This document shows, piece after piece, positions 12,301 through 23,468 of a stretch of 64,000 nt of DNA. Both the position numbers and the translations under genes were made by a program. The notes under the pieces are model-generated. The model was not told the DNA's origin and searched no databases. It was given only the letters and a program-made list of their open reading frames with translations. Numbering within the stretch: position 1 is the stretch's first letter; each line of letters begins with the position of its first letter. Origin of the DNA: Labyrinthula sp. Ha (taxonomy: Eukaryota > Sar > Bigyra > Labyrinthulida > Labyrinthulaceae); assembly GCA_015227615.1 (NCBI GenBank), contig JAALGZ010000009.1:124001-188000 (forward strand), written 5' to 3'.

Positions 12301-13727
12301 ATATTCATATATGAAACAAGGAATTTCCCAGCTTAGATATTTCTTGGTGAAATGTTAGCAGGAATATTTCGGTATGGTCATGGTTACTGATAAACGAGAT
12401 GTATTGCCGAAACATCCCACATTGTTTTAAATCACGAAGTAAGTTGCTAGTCATTTAGAATTACCAGTTATCACATTTGATATCACATAGAAATTAGTAT
12501 GAGGATTATAAACAGACGTTGGCATCTTACTAATTCTGTAAGATAAAGTCAATGACTGCATTTTTTTTAAATAGACGTAAAAATGACGGATTAAGTTAAA
12601 GCATATTAATTTTTAAGTTCACTTTTCCCAGTGGATGTTTCTCATTTTCAAAACAGCAACTTAATGTAATCAAAGTAAACAAGGTTGAATATTCGGTATA
12701 TCTATTTTTATTGAGATGCTTAGCCTGCATAGATTCATATTAAGGTAAAGAATATCTCGATAAGGTTGCTGAGGGTTATTTCGGTTGACTTCACAGTAAG
12801 AGTTGTTCTTCATACTGTTATGCAACAGATCTATTATACCTTCTCGGTAAATAAAAATTCTTAACTTAAGGAAAACATTCAATGCAGCAGTTGCAATGTA
12901 AGAATATTCTCCTTTATAACAGTAAGCACTATGAGTAGCCTTCTAAAGCATTTTGCTGCTTAGTTTTATAGTTTTTTTGTGTTTTTTCCTGTTCGACGCC
13001 TCTTCTTGTTCTTAGGATCTTCATGCTACTGTTGCAGTGACTTAAGATTTAATTGTGGAAATAAACACTTTAAGGGACTCTCCTAAGGGCTTAATAGGGC
13101 TAAAGAACGTGTATACTGACTTAACATATTGACATTAAAATTCATGCAATCATGTAGGTGGTCAGGTTTTTCCTTGTTTGATTGTCGTGCGAACTAGCTG
13201 AGATACTTTGATAAATCAATCGTAGAAGATTAGAATTGTCAAATTTAAGGGCTTAAAAGGCACATGAACAACTATTAATAAAGCGATTCAAGGTATTCAG
13301 GGGAAAACTTACCGTTTCCTGTTTCTAAGCTAGTTTTCTTCTCTGAGAGCTTAATTGTGAAGAACCATGCTTTAGGTTCTAAATAACATTTCTTTGTGTT
13401 GCAAGTGTCTTGGAGCGACTAAGTTAAACTCATAATACCATTTATAGAAATTGAAGCATCTTTTACTGTAACACCATCATATTCGGAAAAATATCCAAGA
13501 AAAATATTATTCTCCAGCGAACTCTACTTGGCTCATACTTGGTGTTTAGGTTACTTTGGAATATTTGAGCCCCTTTTTCTTTTCATTTCTTTCACGAATA
13601 ATCTATCCCTTAATTATGTTCGATTATCTGCAACATTATCATCCAATAATACACGCCGAAGGTGAGATTGATACCAGGTTAAGAAATTCGAACTGTGTTC
13701 TTCTAATATGGCATTACTGTAAGCAAG
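6349..13727. other. 7.4-kb gene-free stretch
   Basis: Apart from the promoter of the minus-strand gene at its left edge (TATA-like box near 6381-6390), I see no credible coding region. All open frames are short and low-complexity. A (GA)n microsatellite of about seven units lies at 9902-9916. A patch at about 8215-8400 is less A+T-rich than its surroundings but has no open frame. A scrap at 9430-9530 reads briefly like coding sequence (CNLKIICKALLAEIRILET) but is broken on both sides. The right edge holds the leader of the acyl-CoA dehydrogenase gene. Confidence 0.55.
9902..9916. repeat. (GA)n microsatellite
   Basis: About seven GA dinucleotides in tandem in a gene-free region. It is an ordinary simple repeat with no sign of function. 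Confidence 0.85.
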
Positions 13728-15070
13728 ATGCAGAAAATTCTTAATAGAACAATATCTTCAAGACTCACCAAGGTTCAACAGAGACCTCTTTCACTATTTT
13801 CTCAATATTCAAAATCACATGGATTAAGTGAAGATCAGTTAGATTTACAAGAACTTTCTAGAAATTTTGCTGAAAGAGAACTAAAACCGTTTGCTGGGGA
13901 GTGGGATCGGAAGAAGTTGTTTCCTGTTGAAGCACTGAAGAAAGCTGCTTCACTTGGTTTAGGAGGTGTATATGTAACCGCTGAATATGGCGGTTCAGAA
14001 ATGTCACGTCTTCATGGATCAATAATATTTGAAGAATTATCTGCTGGATGCACCTCAACTACCGCATATTTGACCATTCACAACATGTTCGTGAAATTTT
14101 ATGTTTATATTATAGGTGCTGCTGGATGTTAGATAAGTTTGCGAATACTGAGCTCAAGCAAAAGTACCTGCCAAACTTGACTAGTATGGAAGATATGGCG
14201 TCTTACTGTTTGACAGAACCTTCTAGTGGTTCATATTTACTCCTGTTATTAGCGTTATAGGTTCTGATGCTGCAAGTCTTCGGACAAGAGCTATTCTGGA
14301 TTCATCCGGAACAAAATATCTTCTAAATGGTTCAAAAGCTTTTATTTCAGGTGCAGGATCTAGCAAAGTGTATTTGGTAATGTGCAAAATTGAGGATAAG
14401 ATCACCTGTCTCTTGGTAGATTCTGATTCACCAGGCCTGAGTTTTGGAAAGAACGAAATTAAGCTTGGCTGGAACACGCAGCCAACGAAAGCAGTAATTT
14501 TTGAGAATTGTGAAATTCCAGTCGAAAACGTTGTCGGGGAAATTGGACAGGGGTTCAAAATTGCTATGCAAGGGTTACAAGGTGGCAGAATAAATATTGG
14601 AACTTGCTCTGTTGGGGCGGCTCAGAGATGTAATTTTACTTTGCATTAATACATAGGCTTTGATGTAGCTCTGGAGCACGTGAAAGACCGGGAACAGTTC
14701 GGAAAACCTCTGGCTGCCTTCCAAAACACTCAGTTCAAACTTGTAATCCATTTATTAACATTTACATTAGTCTGAGATGGCGACGAAAATCCATATAGGT
14801 AGAACACTAGTTCGCCAAGCCGCTTCTCTACTTGATGACAAAAGTCCCTTAGCTCAGGAGCAAGCTAACCTCCTCTGTGCGGCGGCCAAGAAGACAGCAA
14901 CTGATAATGGCTTCGAAGTATGTAACACAGCACTTCAGCTCTGTGGGGGTTATGGATACTTGAACGACTTTCCTATTGAAAGACACTTCAGGGACGTGAG
15001 ATCTCACCAAATCTTGGAAGGAACCAACGAGGTTATGAGTATCATTCTTTCGCGTGATTTAACCTCTTAA
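13728..15070 (+). CDS. ACAD8: Isobutyryl-CoA dehydrogenase (acyl-CoA dehydrogenase family), five exons with 27-32 nt introns
   Basis: A flavoprotein of mitochondrial valine breakdown that oxidises isobutyryl-CoA to methacrylyl-CoA. Exons are 13728-14086, 14116-14228, 14261-14629, 14657-14742 and 14771-15070; the introns of 29, 32, 27 and 28 nt all run GT...TAG. Joined, they give 408 aa in one frame (human ACAD8 has about 415). The spliced protein follows ACAD8 closely: TIHNMC-WML at junction 1, [14 protein letters not shown] at junction 2, [14 protein letters not shown] before junction 3, [14 protein letters not shown] before junction 4. The C-terminal LEGTNEVM carries the catalytic-type Glu region of the family and [10 protein letters not shown] the conserved glycine-rich turn. 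The N-terminus ([19 protein letters not shown]) is a mitochondrial targeting sequence. Assignment to ACAD8 rather than another acyl-CoA dehydrogenase rests on resemblance throughout, especially SKAFISGAG and LSFGKNE-x-K-x-GW. Confidence 0.93.
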
Positions 15071-15126
15071 ATTATCTCCTCAACTTTCATGCGTGCACTC
15101 TTCCTTAACGGACATTTTCACCGCAG

Positions 15127-16719
15127 ATGGAACATTATTTTGGGCAATTTGAAATACAGCCTATAGTTTCTAGGATTCACCATAATAAAAGAAAAGTGTC
15201 TGGCTGTTACGAACGATAGTTATCGGCTTCAGTTTTTCCTGCAGAGAAGAAGTTCAACCATCTTGATCTAGATTTGTTCTTGCGTTAATAAAAGATTATG
15301 GGGTCTGATATGCACTTTAACGAAGTGAAGCTCAAGCATAACAGCATTCAAAGAGGAGGAACATTAAGTGGATTTAACGTAGTTTTTCAAGATGAACACA
15401 AACGAGAAGTTACATTAATGCTGCGAAAACAGAAAGGAAGAAAAGATGGTCGGTTAGCTGCAGTTGCGAACCTTGGTAGTTATAAAGTTGATTCAGAAGA
15501 ATACTTTGGACTAATCACACTGTTCCAACATCAAGCGACGCAGAATTTCAAAGGAGTACTGTTCCATAAACTTTCTGGAGAAAGGTATACGTTCGAAGGG
15601 GAAAATGATAATTTTGGAAGAAAGCTCCAAACGGCAGAAGAGATTCTTGGAAAAACTGACCAAATTGTGTTTTGGGAAGATTGTTTTCCAGAGAACATTG
15701 AGGAGCATATGCTGGACATTGGAGTAACAGCAGACCTCTCTTTTTTCAACTCCTTCGAAGAAGACAAGAGGACGCAGTCGTTGGATTTAATTGAACATTA
15801 CATTGAATACACTAATGTAGTTTATCGACATCAGTTCAACATGACTCTACGATTGAGACAGGTAATTCTTCTAGGAGATGATGAGCCAAAGTCAAAGAGT
15901 TCCACAGTAGACTTTCTCTATGAGTGCCCAGAAGATGCTGGTGATCTACTCTCTAAATTCTCCTCCTTTGTGAGTAGATTTTCTGCAAATGGCGGTGCAT
16001 TAAAAACTGTTTACCCTGTTCAGCAAGGTTTTTGGCATGAGGTGACCTCATGTTTCACCTCGAATACAGTAGGTTTAGGTTATGTTACTGATCCAGATTC
16101 GGATTTGTGTTCGGAACAAACACTCGGAGAAAATACTGCGTTTTCAGCAAAGACATCACGAAACTTTTTACTGTTCGCACACGAAATGGGACACAATATA
16201 GGGGGATCGCATCAGGAAAATGATTCTGGAGGAGTTTCTTCAGTTGGGGTCATGGGTTACGGGAATGGTAGATCTGGTAATGCAGTACAGTTTGTAGATG
16301 CAAATAGAGAAGCTATTTGTGATGTTTTGACATCTTTGAAAACCACACCTAGTTGCAATAATTTTGTTCACAAGAAAACTGATTTGATTGAAGATTATGG
16401 AGAGAGTTATTTAAATTATACTGTTATTGAAAGTGTAGATGTGGTCACAACGAATTTGAATGCTCTTGCTGATGGATCTGGAGGTGATGTATTTTTTCTT
16501 TTGACACTGGTGTTTGGTATTGGGTTTTTTAGTACAGCTGGTTATTACATGAAAAGAAGGCAAATGAGAAAAACTAGAGAATTAGAGAGACAGAGAGAAA
16601 CGAGGGAAGTTTCTGTTGCAAAGGAAGAAGAGTCTATGGAAGAAGTTATTGAGGTTAAGGCTCTTGAAGAAAGAAGCGAAGACGAAGTTAAGGAAGAAAA
16701 AGAAAATTTAGAAGCTTAA
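15127..16719 (+). CDS. ADAM10-like membrane metalloprotease without disintegrin domain (5' end unresolved)
   Basis: A zinc endopeptidase of the metzincin/reprolysin (M12B) type, predicted to sit in a membrane and cut extracellular or lumenal proteins. The long open frame starts at 15298 (473 aa). In it HEMGHNIGGSH (295-305) gives the three zinc His and the catalytic Glu, VMGY (Met 319) the Met-turn, and SCNNF matches the end of the ADAM10 catalytic domain. A transmembrane helix at about 398-417 and a highly acidic tail follow. There is no Cys-rich disintegrin region. Upstream in the same frame, 15127-15195 encodes a segment resembling the ADAM10 propeptide start (HYFGQ...SRIHHNKRK), separated by a 24-nt GT...TAG intron (15196-15219) from LSASVFPAEKKFNHLDLDLF. 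A further intron (perhaps 15284-15325, 42 nt) must link this to the main frame. The signal peptide is not seen. Only 56 bp separate this from the upstream gene. Confidence 0.8.
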
Positions 16720-17211
16720 TATTGGGTATTGAAAGTACAGTTATTCCTATTGAAACAAGCAGAACTACTGGCATGCATAGTGTTTGATTTAACAAGACAT
16801 ATTTTATGGACGTTTTGTGAGGTAAATTGATTTTTATGAATATAAAATCACATAGTAATTGGATGATTGATTTTTTGGTTTATTCGGCCTAAATTTTCTT
16901 ATAAACCTAATAGTTTCAAGCTTAGATTTTTGGTCTTTTGCATTTGTGCCCATATAACTAAAAGCAAGTATCTTGGTTTTAGGTTTTTATTCTTTCTTTT
17001 AAATTATATTCCATTACGAAAAGTAATTATTGGGTACATACTTTTCTACTGTGATTTATTCCAGATTAAAATACACAGTAAACCAAAATAGCTTGAAAAT
17101 TTATAACAGTAAATTCTTCCCTTAGAACTTATTTCTTATTAAAACAATAATAATATAAATATATTCTTACAGTATTTTCTTTCCACAAAATGATAGAACG
17201 CTCTTTGAGAA
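16720..17211. other. 492-bp spacer between convergent genes
   Basis: Very A+T-rich. One 74-codon frame (16867-17091) is dominated by F, L, I and Y and looks like noncoding translation. It probably contains the 3' untranslated regions of both neighbours. No distinct terminator or polyadenylation signal can be claimed. Confidence 0.55.
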
Positions 17212-18470
17212 CTATAAGAACAGTTGATTATCATGATTAACTGAAAAAGTTCTGCTTACGTAAACCATTAGTTTATTCATGAGCTTAAGCTTCAGTTGAA
17301 GATTTTTAGCCGAGTCCAACGACCGTCTGTACCAAGGTAAGAAAGATATAGAAGAACCCTTCTCCATGAAACTCACTTTTTCCAAAAGTATGGAATTAAT
17401 CATACTTGCAGCAGATAAACACTCTACATTAGTTTCTAAGTAGATCTTCGTCATACTATTAATATCAGATAGAAATTTAATTAAAGGATAAACAAAGCTG
17501 TCAGACCAGAAAGTTTTTGCGGAATGAATTAATGAAAATTCTTTTAGTGAATCTAATAGTCTGCTTTGTATAAGGTAAAGAAGAGTAAAGTTTATACCAT
17601 CTAAAGCAGTTTCTGATACATTAAGTGATAACTTACGTAGTTTAGATAAAGAAACCAAGTCAACTAAAGAACGTGATAAATACATTAGTCCAGGTCCAAA
17701 CTCAAGAGACACGGTTTCTAATTCACTTCCCATTGTTTCAAAATAATTTTTTAGTTTCATTCCACAGTTTTCTAGCGAAACCCTTTGGAGAGCAAGATTT
17801 TTCAGAGGTTTCCCGTGACTTAAGAAAAGCAAAATCAGCTGTGCCTGCTCAGAGTTAGACATAAAAGTTGGTCTATCAAACTGAAAGAAATCCAATGCTG
17901 AAATTGATTTGACTAGAGTGGAAAAAATTTCAGTTAGACTAACTTTATCGACAAAGGCTTCCCCGAAATATATGCGTTTTACAGTGACTCTAGAAAAAGC
18001 TGAACGGAGGAGATTTAAATCGTATTGACTAACCATGCGTTGGAAGTTCATAAGTCTGAGAGAAATTGGTTTTGAGAGATCTTTTTCTCTAAGTACTCTT
18101 TCTAGGAATTTGTTTCTTTCTGGATTCTTTGACTGAAAAACAACAACTGCTCCATCCGCACTCTCGAGTGAAGTTATATAGCGGGATTTTGTTTCGCTGT
18201 GAGCTGTTTTCGTTGTCCTATGCATATTATTTTGCGAGTTACGTATAAGTAATATATGTTGTTGATTCGACCAAGTACAAGAGAGGTTCTGGGCACTTTG
18301 AGAAAAGCTTCTTTCTGTTTGGAAATCTGTGTAAACCGGGTTGAAAAAAATGGCACGTCCAGTAATGTAATATCGATATTCACTCACCAGTATACGCTAA
18401 GGAATTCGCTGTCTGCTAAGGAATCAACTAAAGGTTATACAGAGTTGATTACAACAGTCGCCCTAACCAT
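17212..18470 (-). CDS. Leucine-rich hypothetical protein (LRR-like), 5' end probably spliced
   Basis: I do not recognise the family. The long frame (about 335-390 aa depending on start) has spaced leucine patterns such as LKNLALQRVSLENCG and LSKLRKLSLNVSETALDG, resembling irregular ribonuclease-inhibitor-type leucine-rich repeats, with no other domain. The open frame begins with GTG, not ATG, and that gtgagt looks like a splice donor. A consistent model starts at ATG 18470 with exons 18470-18441 and 18415-18388, a 25-nt GT...TAG intron (18416-18440), a 61-nt GT...CAG intron (18327-18387) and then the main exon in frame; the product would begin MVRATVVINSQTANSLAYT. The safe alternative is the internal ATG at 18225. 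Convergent with the protease gene. Confidence 0.6.
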
Positions 18471-21038
18471 GAGATTTTGATCTCACTTTCTGTTCTAATT
18501 CTAAATATTATAACTTTTGGGGTCAAAACCAACTTATGCCGCATTGAATGTATGGATTAAATTCATATTATTTGTGCTATTTTGCATCATCTTTTCTTGT
18601 AACCGAATATGCTTAGCCAAATACTGTGAATCCAAACGACATTATGCATAGCCAATTTGAAGACAAAACAATGTATTCATTATCATCAAACTGTTTGCAG
18701 AGCTCAAATCTCTTTTAATTAATTGCTATTTTATGATGAGATGATGGAAATCCCAATTAAGCAATTAAGTTGCTTGCAATTTGGGTTGCTTGGAGTCATG
18801 TAAAAGATTTTATATTGTTAAAAAGCATTCTACTGACTTTTTATTAATCTTCCAAAATATTTAATGGAGACCATCTGTGACTTATTTTGGTAGTTTTGCG
18901 CTTTTGTATGGTTTGTCTAGGTGCTTACCTCATTTTCCATTAGTTTGGGATAGTTCAGGATGCTAATTAGCTTATTTTTTAATGTTGCGTTTCGTTGGCA
19001 ATTGCTATAGTTTCAATAAAGCACTAAATGAGATTTATTAGCTTCCACTGCATTACCAGGATGTTAACCACAAAGTGTGTCCCTTGTTTTGGTCACAAGC
19101 TACTAGTATAATCTGAAGCTTTGAACTGATGACATATCATACAGAAAAGATGATGAGAAAGTATATGAACAATTTTATCCCTCTAGATCTTTATTTTACC
19201 CCTGAATCAAAATTTTTTGCATAAATTTTGTATTGTTTGGGTGGAAAAATTATCTTGAAACAGCTTTTACCTTGATGTTGTTCCTGCTAAATAGGAGATG
19301 TTTTGTAAAACGCGTACGGCTAAAAAAAAGAATCATATATTGTTAACGCTTGTAACTGGTATTTTCCCATAGGCAGATTTATTGACAAGAGCACCATTGA
19401 TCAAAATATTGAAATTACTTCTCTGGCCAAATTTTTGGGTAGCCACATCAAAGTTTGTCCATTTTAATAGAAGCCAAATTAAAGCCCATCACAAATCACA
19501 ATGCAATGTCAGGATTAGAAACGACGGACTATGAAAGAAACCTGTATTTCAATTCTAAACATAATCAATGCAGGAATTCTTCAGAAATAAAACAGGATGA
19601 TGCAGAATTACCCTGTTGGGCTCTCTAAGTAAAACTCTACCTTTCTACAATAAGCCAAAAGATATTTCGAGTTTTACCACTGAGAGTGGAAATAAACAGT
19701 GGGGGTTATGGCAAAAGCTTCTAGTGAAAGTTTCAAAAGCAAGCACCTAGAATCTCTTCACTCCTCCTATTTTTTTCCAATTTACTTCTCTTTAGACTGT
19801 GCTTCAGAATACCTAAGCAGCATATTTACAGTTGACAGCAAGAAGTACTATGAAAAATGGGTCGAATTCTAGTTTTTGTCGTACTGCTAGTGGAATTGCC
19901 TCAATTTAAAATCTTCTAGCCAAACTGTGTAAGTTCATATTACTTGAGCACAAATTTGGGTTTACAATCTTGAACTATGACTTTAATGGTTACAATAATT
20001 ATATACCCATGAGAAAGTAAAGGATAATAGATTTATTCATCAGGTAATAATATTTAAATTGGTTTAAAAATAAGGAAAAAATAACCAAAAGTCATATTCG
20101 TTATGCTTCATGAAGATAAGCTATCTAATACACTGGTTTTTCAACATTACATTGCATAAATATCTGAAACTATAGGAATGAAAAAGGAAAGTTCAGTTCA
20201 TACGACCATTACTATAATTCTAAATTCCGTCTACTGTGTAATATACAACAAGTACTTATTCCTGCTTCCTAGGCCTAATCAGAATTATTTACTATCAAGT
20301 ATCATATTCTGGTTACGGTCTAATACAGTAGGAACTGTATTCTTTAAGGTTTTAAGTACATAATAAACAAGAAACTCAACATTTATAAGGAGGGGAGTCA
20401 CATGAGTAGAAGGAATGCATCTTTGGAGTCGCAAAAAAAACAGCAAGCATTTATTTAACCCCATGAATTGAAATGTCGTTCAATTGAAGATTCAAAAGAC
20501 TGCTATAGGCCACTACAAATTGCCACAAGTTAGAGGCAGTTCACCTTTAAGATTGAAGGTACCGCTGAAATAAGTTTGTTAGCGAACATGCATTTTGATA
20601 AAACATATCTCCAATCAAATGACTTTCATTTTGACTCTGATTATCATTAATAAATATGGAATTTTGATTCGTATCAAATGATTCTAAATTAAGTTAGATT
20701 CTTTTCAAGTGAAACTCTCTTTTATTATTTTCTAAATCACAATTGGCTTAGCGAATCACTTCTATATCATTTTTATAAAAAGTTACTATTATTTCCACAA
20801 ATGGCTCAATTTCGAGAACCCCTACAAAACACATGCAATTAATAGAATTAAGCGTAATACTAGCCAAAGTCAAAGTAGATGTTGATAGCTGTGAAGTATA
20901 TATAGTTATTATAGGTATATATCTCATTATCTATAAGAAAGTGCAACAAGATTGAGTTCTTAGGCTGTTAGGCCAAATGGCCCAAATATTTCTTGAAAGT
21001 CAATTCCATTTCCGAAAGTAACACTAACAAGAGCAAAC
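18471..21038. other. 2.6-kb gene-free stretch
   Basis: No credible coding region; the open frames are short and A+T-driven. A run of TATA-like sequence (about 20898-20923) lies roughly 115-140 bp upstream of the V-ATPase subunit H start and could include its promoter. The left end must hold the promoter of the leucine-rich gene. Confidence 0.5.
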
Positions 21039-22520
21039 ATGTTTCTCGAGACAAAGTTCACTGATGTGCTAACAGAACTTCCTGGATCACCTTTAGCGCC
21101 AGAGACATCAAATCTTTCATCAATTTTTCCTGATTTTAAACATAATGAACTCACTTCATTGCGCTCCTTGCTCAAAAGCGACGAAACAACAGATCCCTCA
21201 CTAGAAGAAAAACTAGCAATTGTTCACATTTTTGGAAACATCATATCAGCAGTAGCAGAAAATCCGAATAAATTATCTGAGGATTCAGTTCAAGCCTATT
21301 CCTATGTTGTTGGTAAAGTTGAGGAACTTCTTTTTGCAGACAAAGTTGGTTTCATTCCACATTTTAAGTTTGTATTCGCTGAGAAGAACATCTTTAATTT
21401 CTTCCAAGATGAAACCTTGCTTTCCTTGACCTTTGAATCAAACAACACATCTTTTCTCATATTCAGAATTGCATACATCTTGGCAACTGTTCTCTCAGAA
21501 GATCTGTTACCAGTTGAAGAAATGAAAAAAGGACCAGAAATTTCAGAAGCTATTCAATCGCTTACTTTAAATATACTTTCAAAAAGCGTGAAATCTGATG
21601 ACTCTATCTCTTTAACAATTCCAGTCAAGAAATCTGTTTTAATTCTTTCAATTCTCTTGAGATCTGCAACTCTTAGAAAAAGAGTGACCAATGATGAAGC
21701 AACTATTCTATTGAAGATTGCTCGAGAAAGTTTCTTGCAGAATTCCTTACCTACTTTGTACACTGCCTTAAATTGTTTTTGGTTAATTTGCTTTTCACCT
21801 AAAAAAGCGGTTAAACTTGCAACTAGTGATAACATTTATATTTTAACTCTCATACTCAGAGCTGAACCTTTGTTAAAGAATGTGAGGTTGGTTATAGCTA
21901 TTCTTTTGCAAATTATTCAGGCTACTCCAGAAAAGTTGAAAGAAGAGGCTGAAGAGCTAGACAAGGTGGAAAACAAAGAAACTCAGCATATTCAGGAATA
22001 TACTTTGATTGTAGACGGCGTAGTGGAGGATTTGCTAGGAGCGCACTTACTAAAGCTGTTGGAGGTTCTTCAGGCGAAACCCGTTCTTTTGAAAGATATT
22101 GAATTAAAAGAGGATTTACATAAAGTTATCGGTTTTCTCAAATCTAAATTCCATATTTTTTCAACTTTTGAAAGGTTTGAAAGGGAACTAAAGAAAGGAG
22201 TTTTGACACCATCGACTACCTTGCATACAGAAGCTTTCTTCCGTGAAAATAATCGAAAGTTTGAAAGAAAGGACTTTGAAGCAGTTAAGCAACTGATAAA
22301 GCTGTTGGACGCTAAAGATGAAACCACGGTTTCCATTGCTTGCGCTGACATTGGTTACTTTGTTCAGTTTTATCCAAATGGAAAATCCATAGTAGAAAAC
22401 TTGAATGGCAAAAAGAAGATTATGCTACTCCTGAGTCATTCTTCTCAAGACGTGCAAACACATGCTTTAACAACTTGCTCAAAGATTTTGATCCATAATT
22501 GGAGAGGAGTAGAAAACTAA
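21039..22520 (+). CDS. VMA13: V-type proton ATPase subunit H
   Basis: A regulatory subunit of the V1 sector that couples V1 to the membrane Vo ring and is needed to acidify vacuoles and endosomes. The 493-aa single-exon product is all-helical, as expected for the HEAT/armadillo fold. The C-terminal domain is the clearest match: HTEAFFRENNRKFERKDFE (about 396-414), then a segment with VSIACADIGYFVQFYPNGK (431-449) and a final ALTTCSKILIHNW, all aligning with the conserved end of subunit H. The N-terminal domain is divergent but of normal length. The start is the first ATG after a noncoding leader. Its stop lies only 9 bp from the stop of the convergent neighbour. Confidence 0.9.
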   Translation: MFLETKFTDVLTELPGSPLAPETSNLSSIFPDFKHNELTSLRSLLKSDETTDPSLEEKLAIVHIFGNIISAVAENPNKLSEDSVQAYSYVVGKVEELLFADKVGFIPHFKFVFAEKNIFNFFQDETLLSLTFESNNTSFLIFRIAYILATVLSEDLLPVEEMKKGPEISEAIQSLTLNILSKSVKSDDSISLTIPVKKSVLILSILLRSATLRKRVTNDEATILLKIARESFLQNSLPTLYTALNCFWLICFSPKKAVKLATSDNIYILTLILRAEPLLKNVRLVIAILLQIIQATPEKLKEEAEELDKVENKETQHIQEYTLIVDGVVEDLLGAHLLKLLEVLQAKPVLLKDIELKEDLHKVIGFLKSKFHIFSTFERFERELKKGVLTPSTTLHTEAFFRENNRKFERKDFEAVKQLIKLLDAKDETTVSIACADIGYFVQFYPNGKSIVENLNGKKKIMLLLSHSSQDVQTHALTTCSKILIHNWRGVEN

Positions 22521-22529
22521 ATTCTATTT

Positions 22530-23468
22530 TCAGGTGCATGGATTCGGTCTCCACATAGGATCTAAATCTTTCCAAGGACAGTTATCCCGTGGCTTTGTTG
22601 CTAAGAACTGAATACTACATATTTCAAGTGCATTAAACGAATCATACAGTTCATTCTCCTTTTCCATCGTTCTTATATCCTTTGACCTATATTGTAGCTT
22701 CTCCATCAGAGTATTCATGCATCTATTCCAGGAGACTATAGTTGCATACATTTGTTTACTCAATGTACTAGGTAGATTTAAAAGTCTTGATCTATGAAGT
22801 CGAGGTCCTTGTCGGAAAAAACCAGCTACTCGTGTGTAATGATCAAAGGGCCTTGTTACTGTAGTATTCAGGATGCTCTCATGAATGAAGTGAAGTTTCC
22901 TTATGTTGTATACATTGGCATAATTATAATCTGCAAACCGAGAAAAAATAATTTCTTCTCTTTTGTCCTGCAACAGTGATTCACATTCTTCTTCAATTAG
23001 CGGTACATCTCTAGGATGCAGAATATAATCATTTTCTATAAGTACTAAACAAGTGTAATCTTTTAGTTCTCGTTGAGCATAATCAAATATCGATAAAAAA
23101 CTTGTTATTAGACCAACTTTTCCCATGTTAAAAACAGTAGACATGTTGCTTCTATAATGGGGTGAAAAGTAAAGTTCATATTCAGCAGCTTTTTGAAGAA
23201 GTCTGTTTAAACTTTTCTTATTGTATGAATGATATCCGTCAAAAATTTCTAGATTAGGCAGAAAAGAAATGAAATGTTCTATATTTTCATAGCGTTTTGG
23301 GTGCGAATATTTTTCAGGGAGTCTGAGAGTAGAGTAGAATATCTTCTCTTTATTTGAAGAGGTGTTTATAACCTCGCCATTGTTAGATGCAAAAAGCTGA
23401 GACGACAGGATGAAAAAAATTGAAAGAATTGGTACGAAACCCCGAGGACGTTCATAGATCAAATACAT
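22530..23468 (-). CDS. Secretory-pathway protein, glycosyltransferase-like (GT-A/GT25-like)
   Basis: A 312-aa protein with an N-terminal hydrophobic stretch (FVPILSIFFILSSQLFAS, about residues 11-28) that is either a signal peptide or a type II membrane anchor. The core contains GKVGLITSFLSIFDYA followed about 15 residues later by YTCLVLIENDYIL. That arrangement recalls family 25-like glycosyltransferases, in which a scanning helix precedes a metal-binding acidic motif on a hydrophobic strand; here the motif would be END rather than EDD. The end (DNCPWKDLDPMWRPNPC) is rich in W, P and C, suggesting a lumenal, disulphide-bearing domain. Function is inferred from fold-like features only; a divergent protein of unknown function is equally possible. 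Convergent with V-ATPase subunit H. Confidence 0.6.
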   Translation of the reverse strand: MYLIYERPRGFVPILSIFFILSSQLFASNNGEVINTSSNKEKIFYSTLRLPEKYSHPKRYENIEHFISFLPNLEIFDGYHSYNKKSLNRLLQKAAEYELYFSPHYRSNMSTVFNMGKVGLITSFLSIFDYAQRELKDYTCLVLIENDYILHPRDVPLIEEECESLLQDKREEIIFSRFADYNYANVYNIRKLHFIHESILNTTVTRPFDHYTRVAGFFRQGPRLHRSRLLNLPSTLSKQMYATIVSWNRCMNTLMEKLQYRSKDIRTMEKENELYDSFNALEICSIQFLATKPRDNCPWKDLDPMWRPNPCT

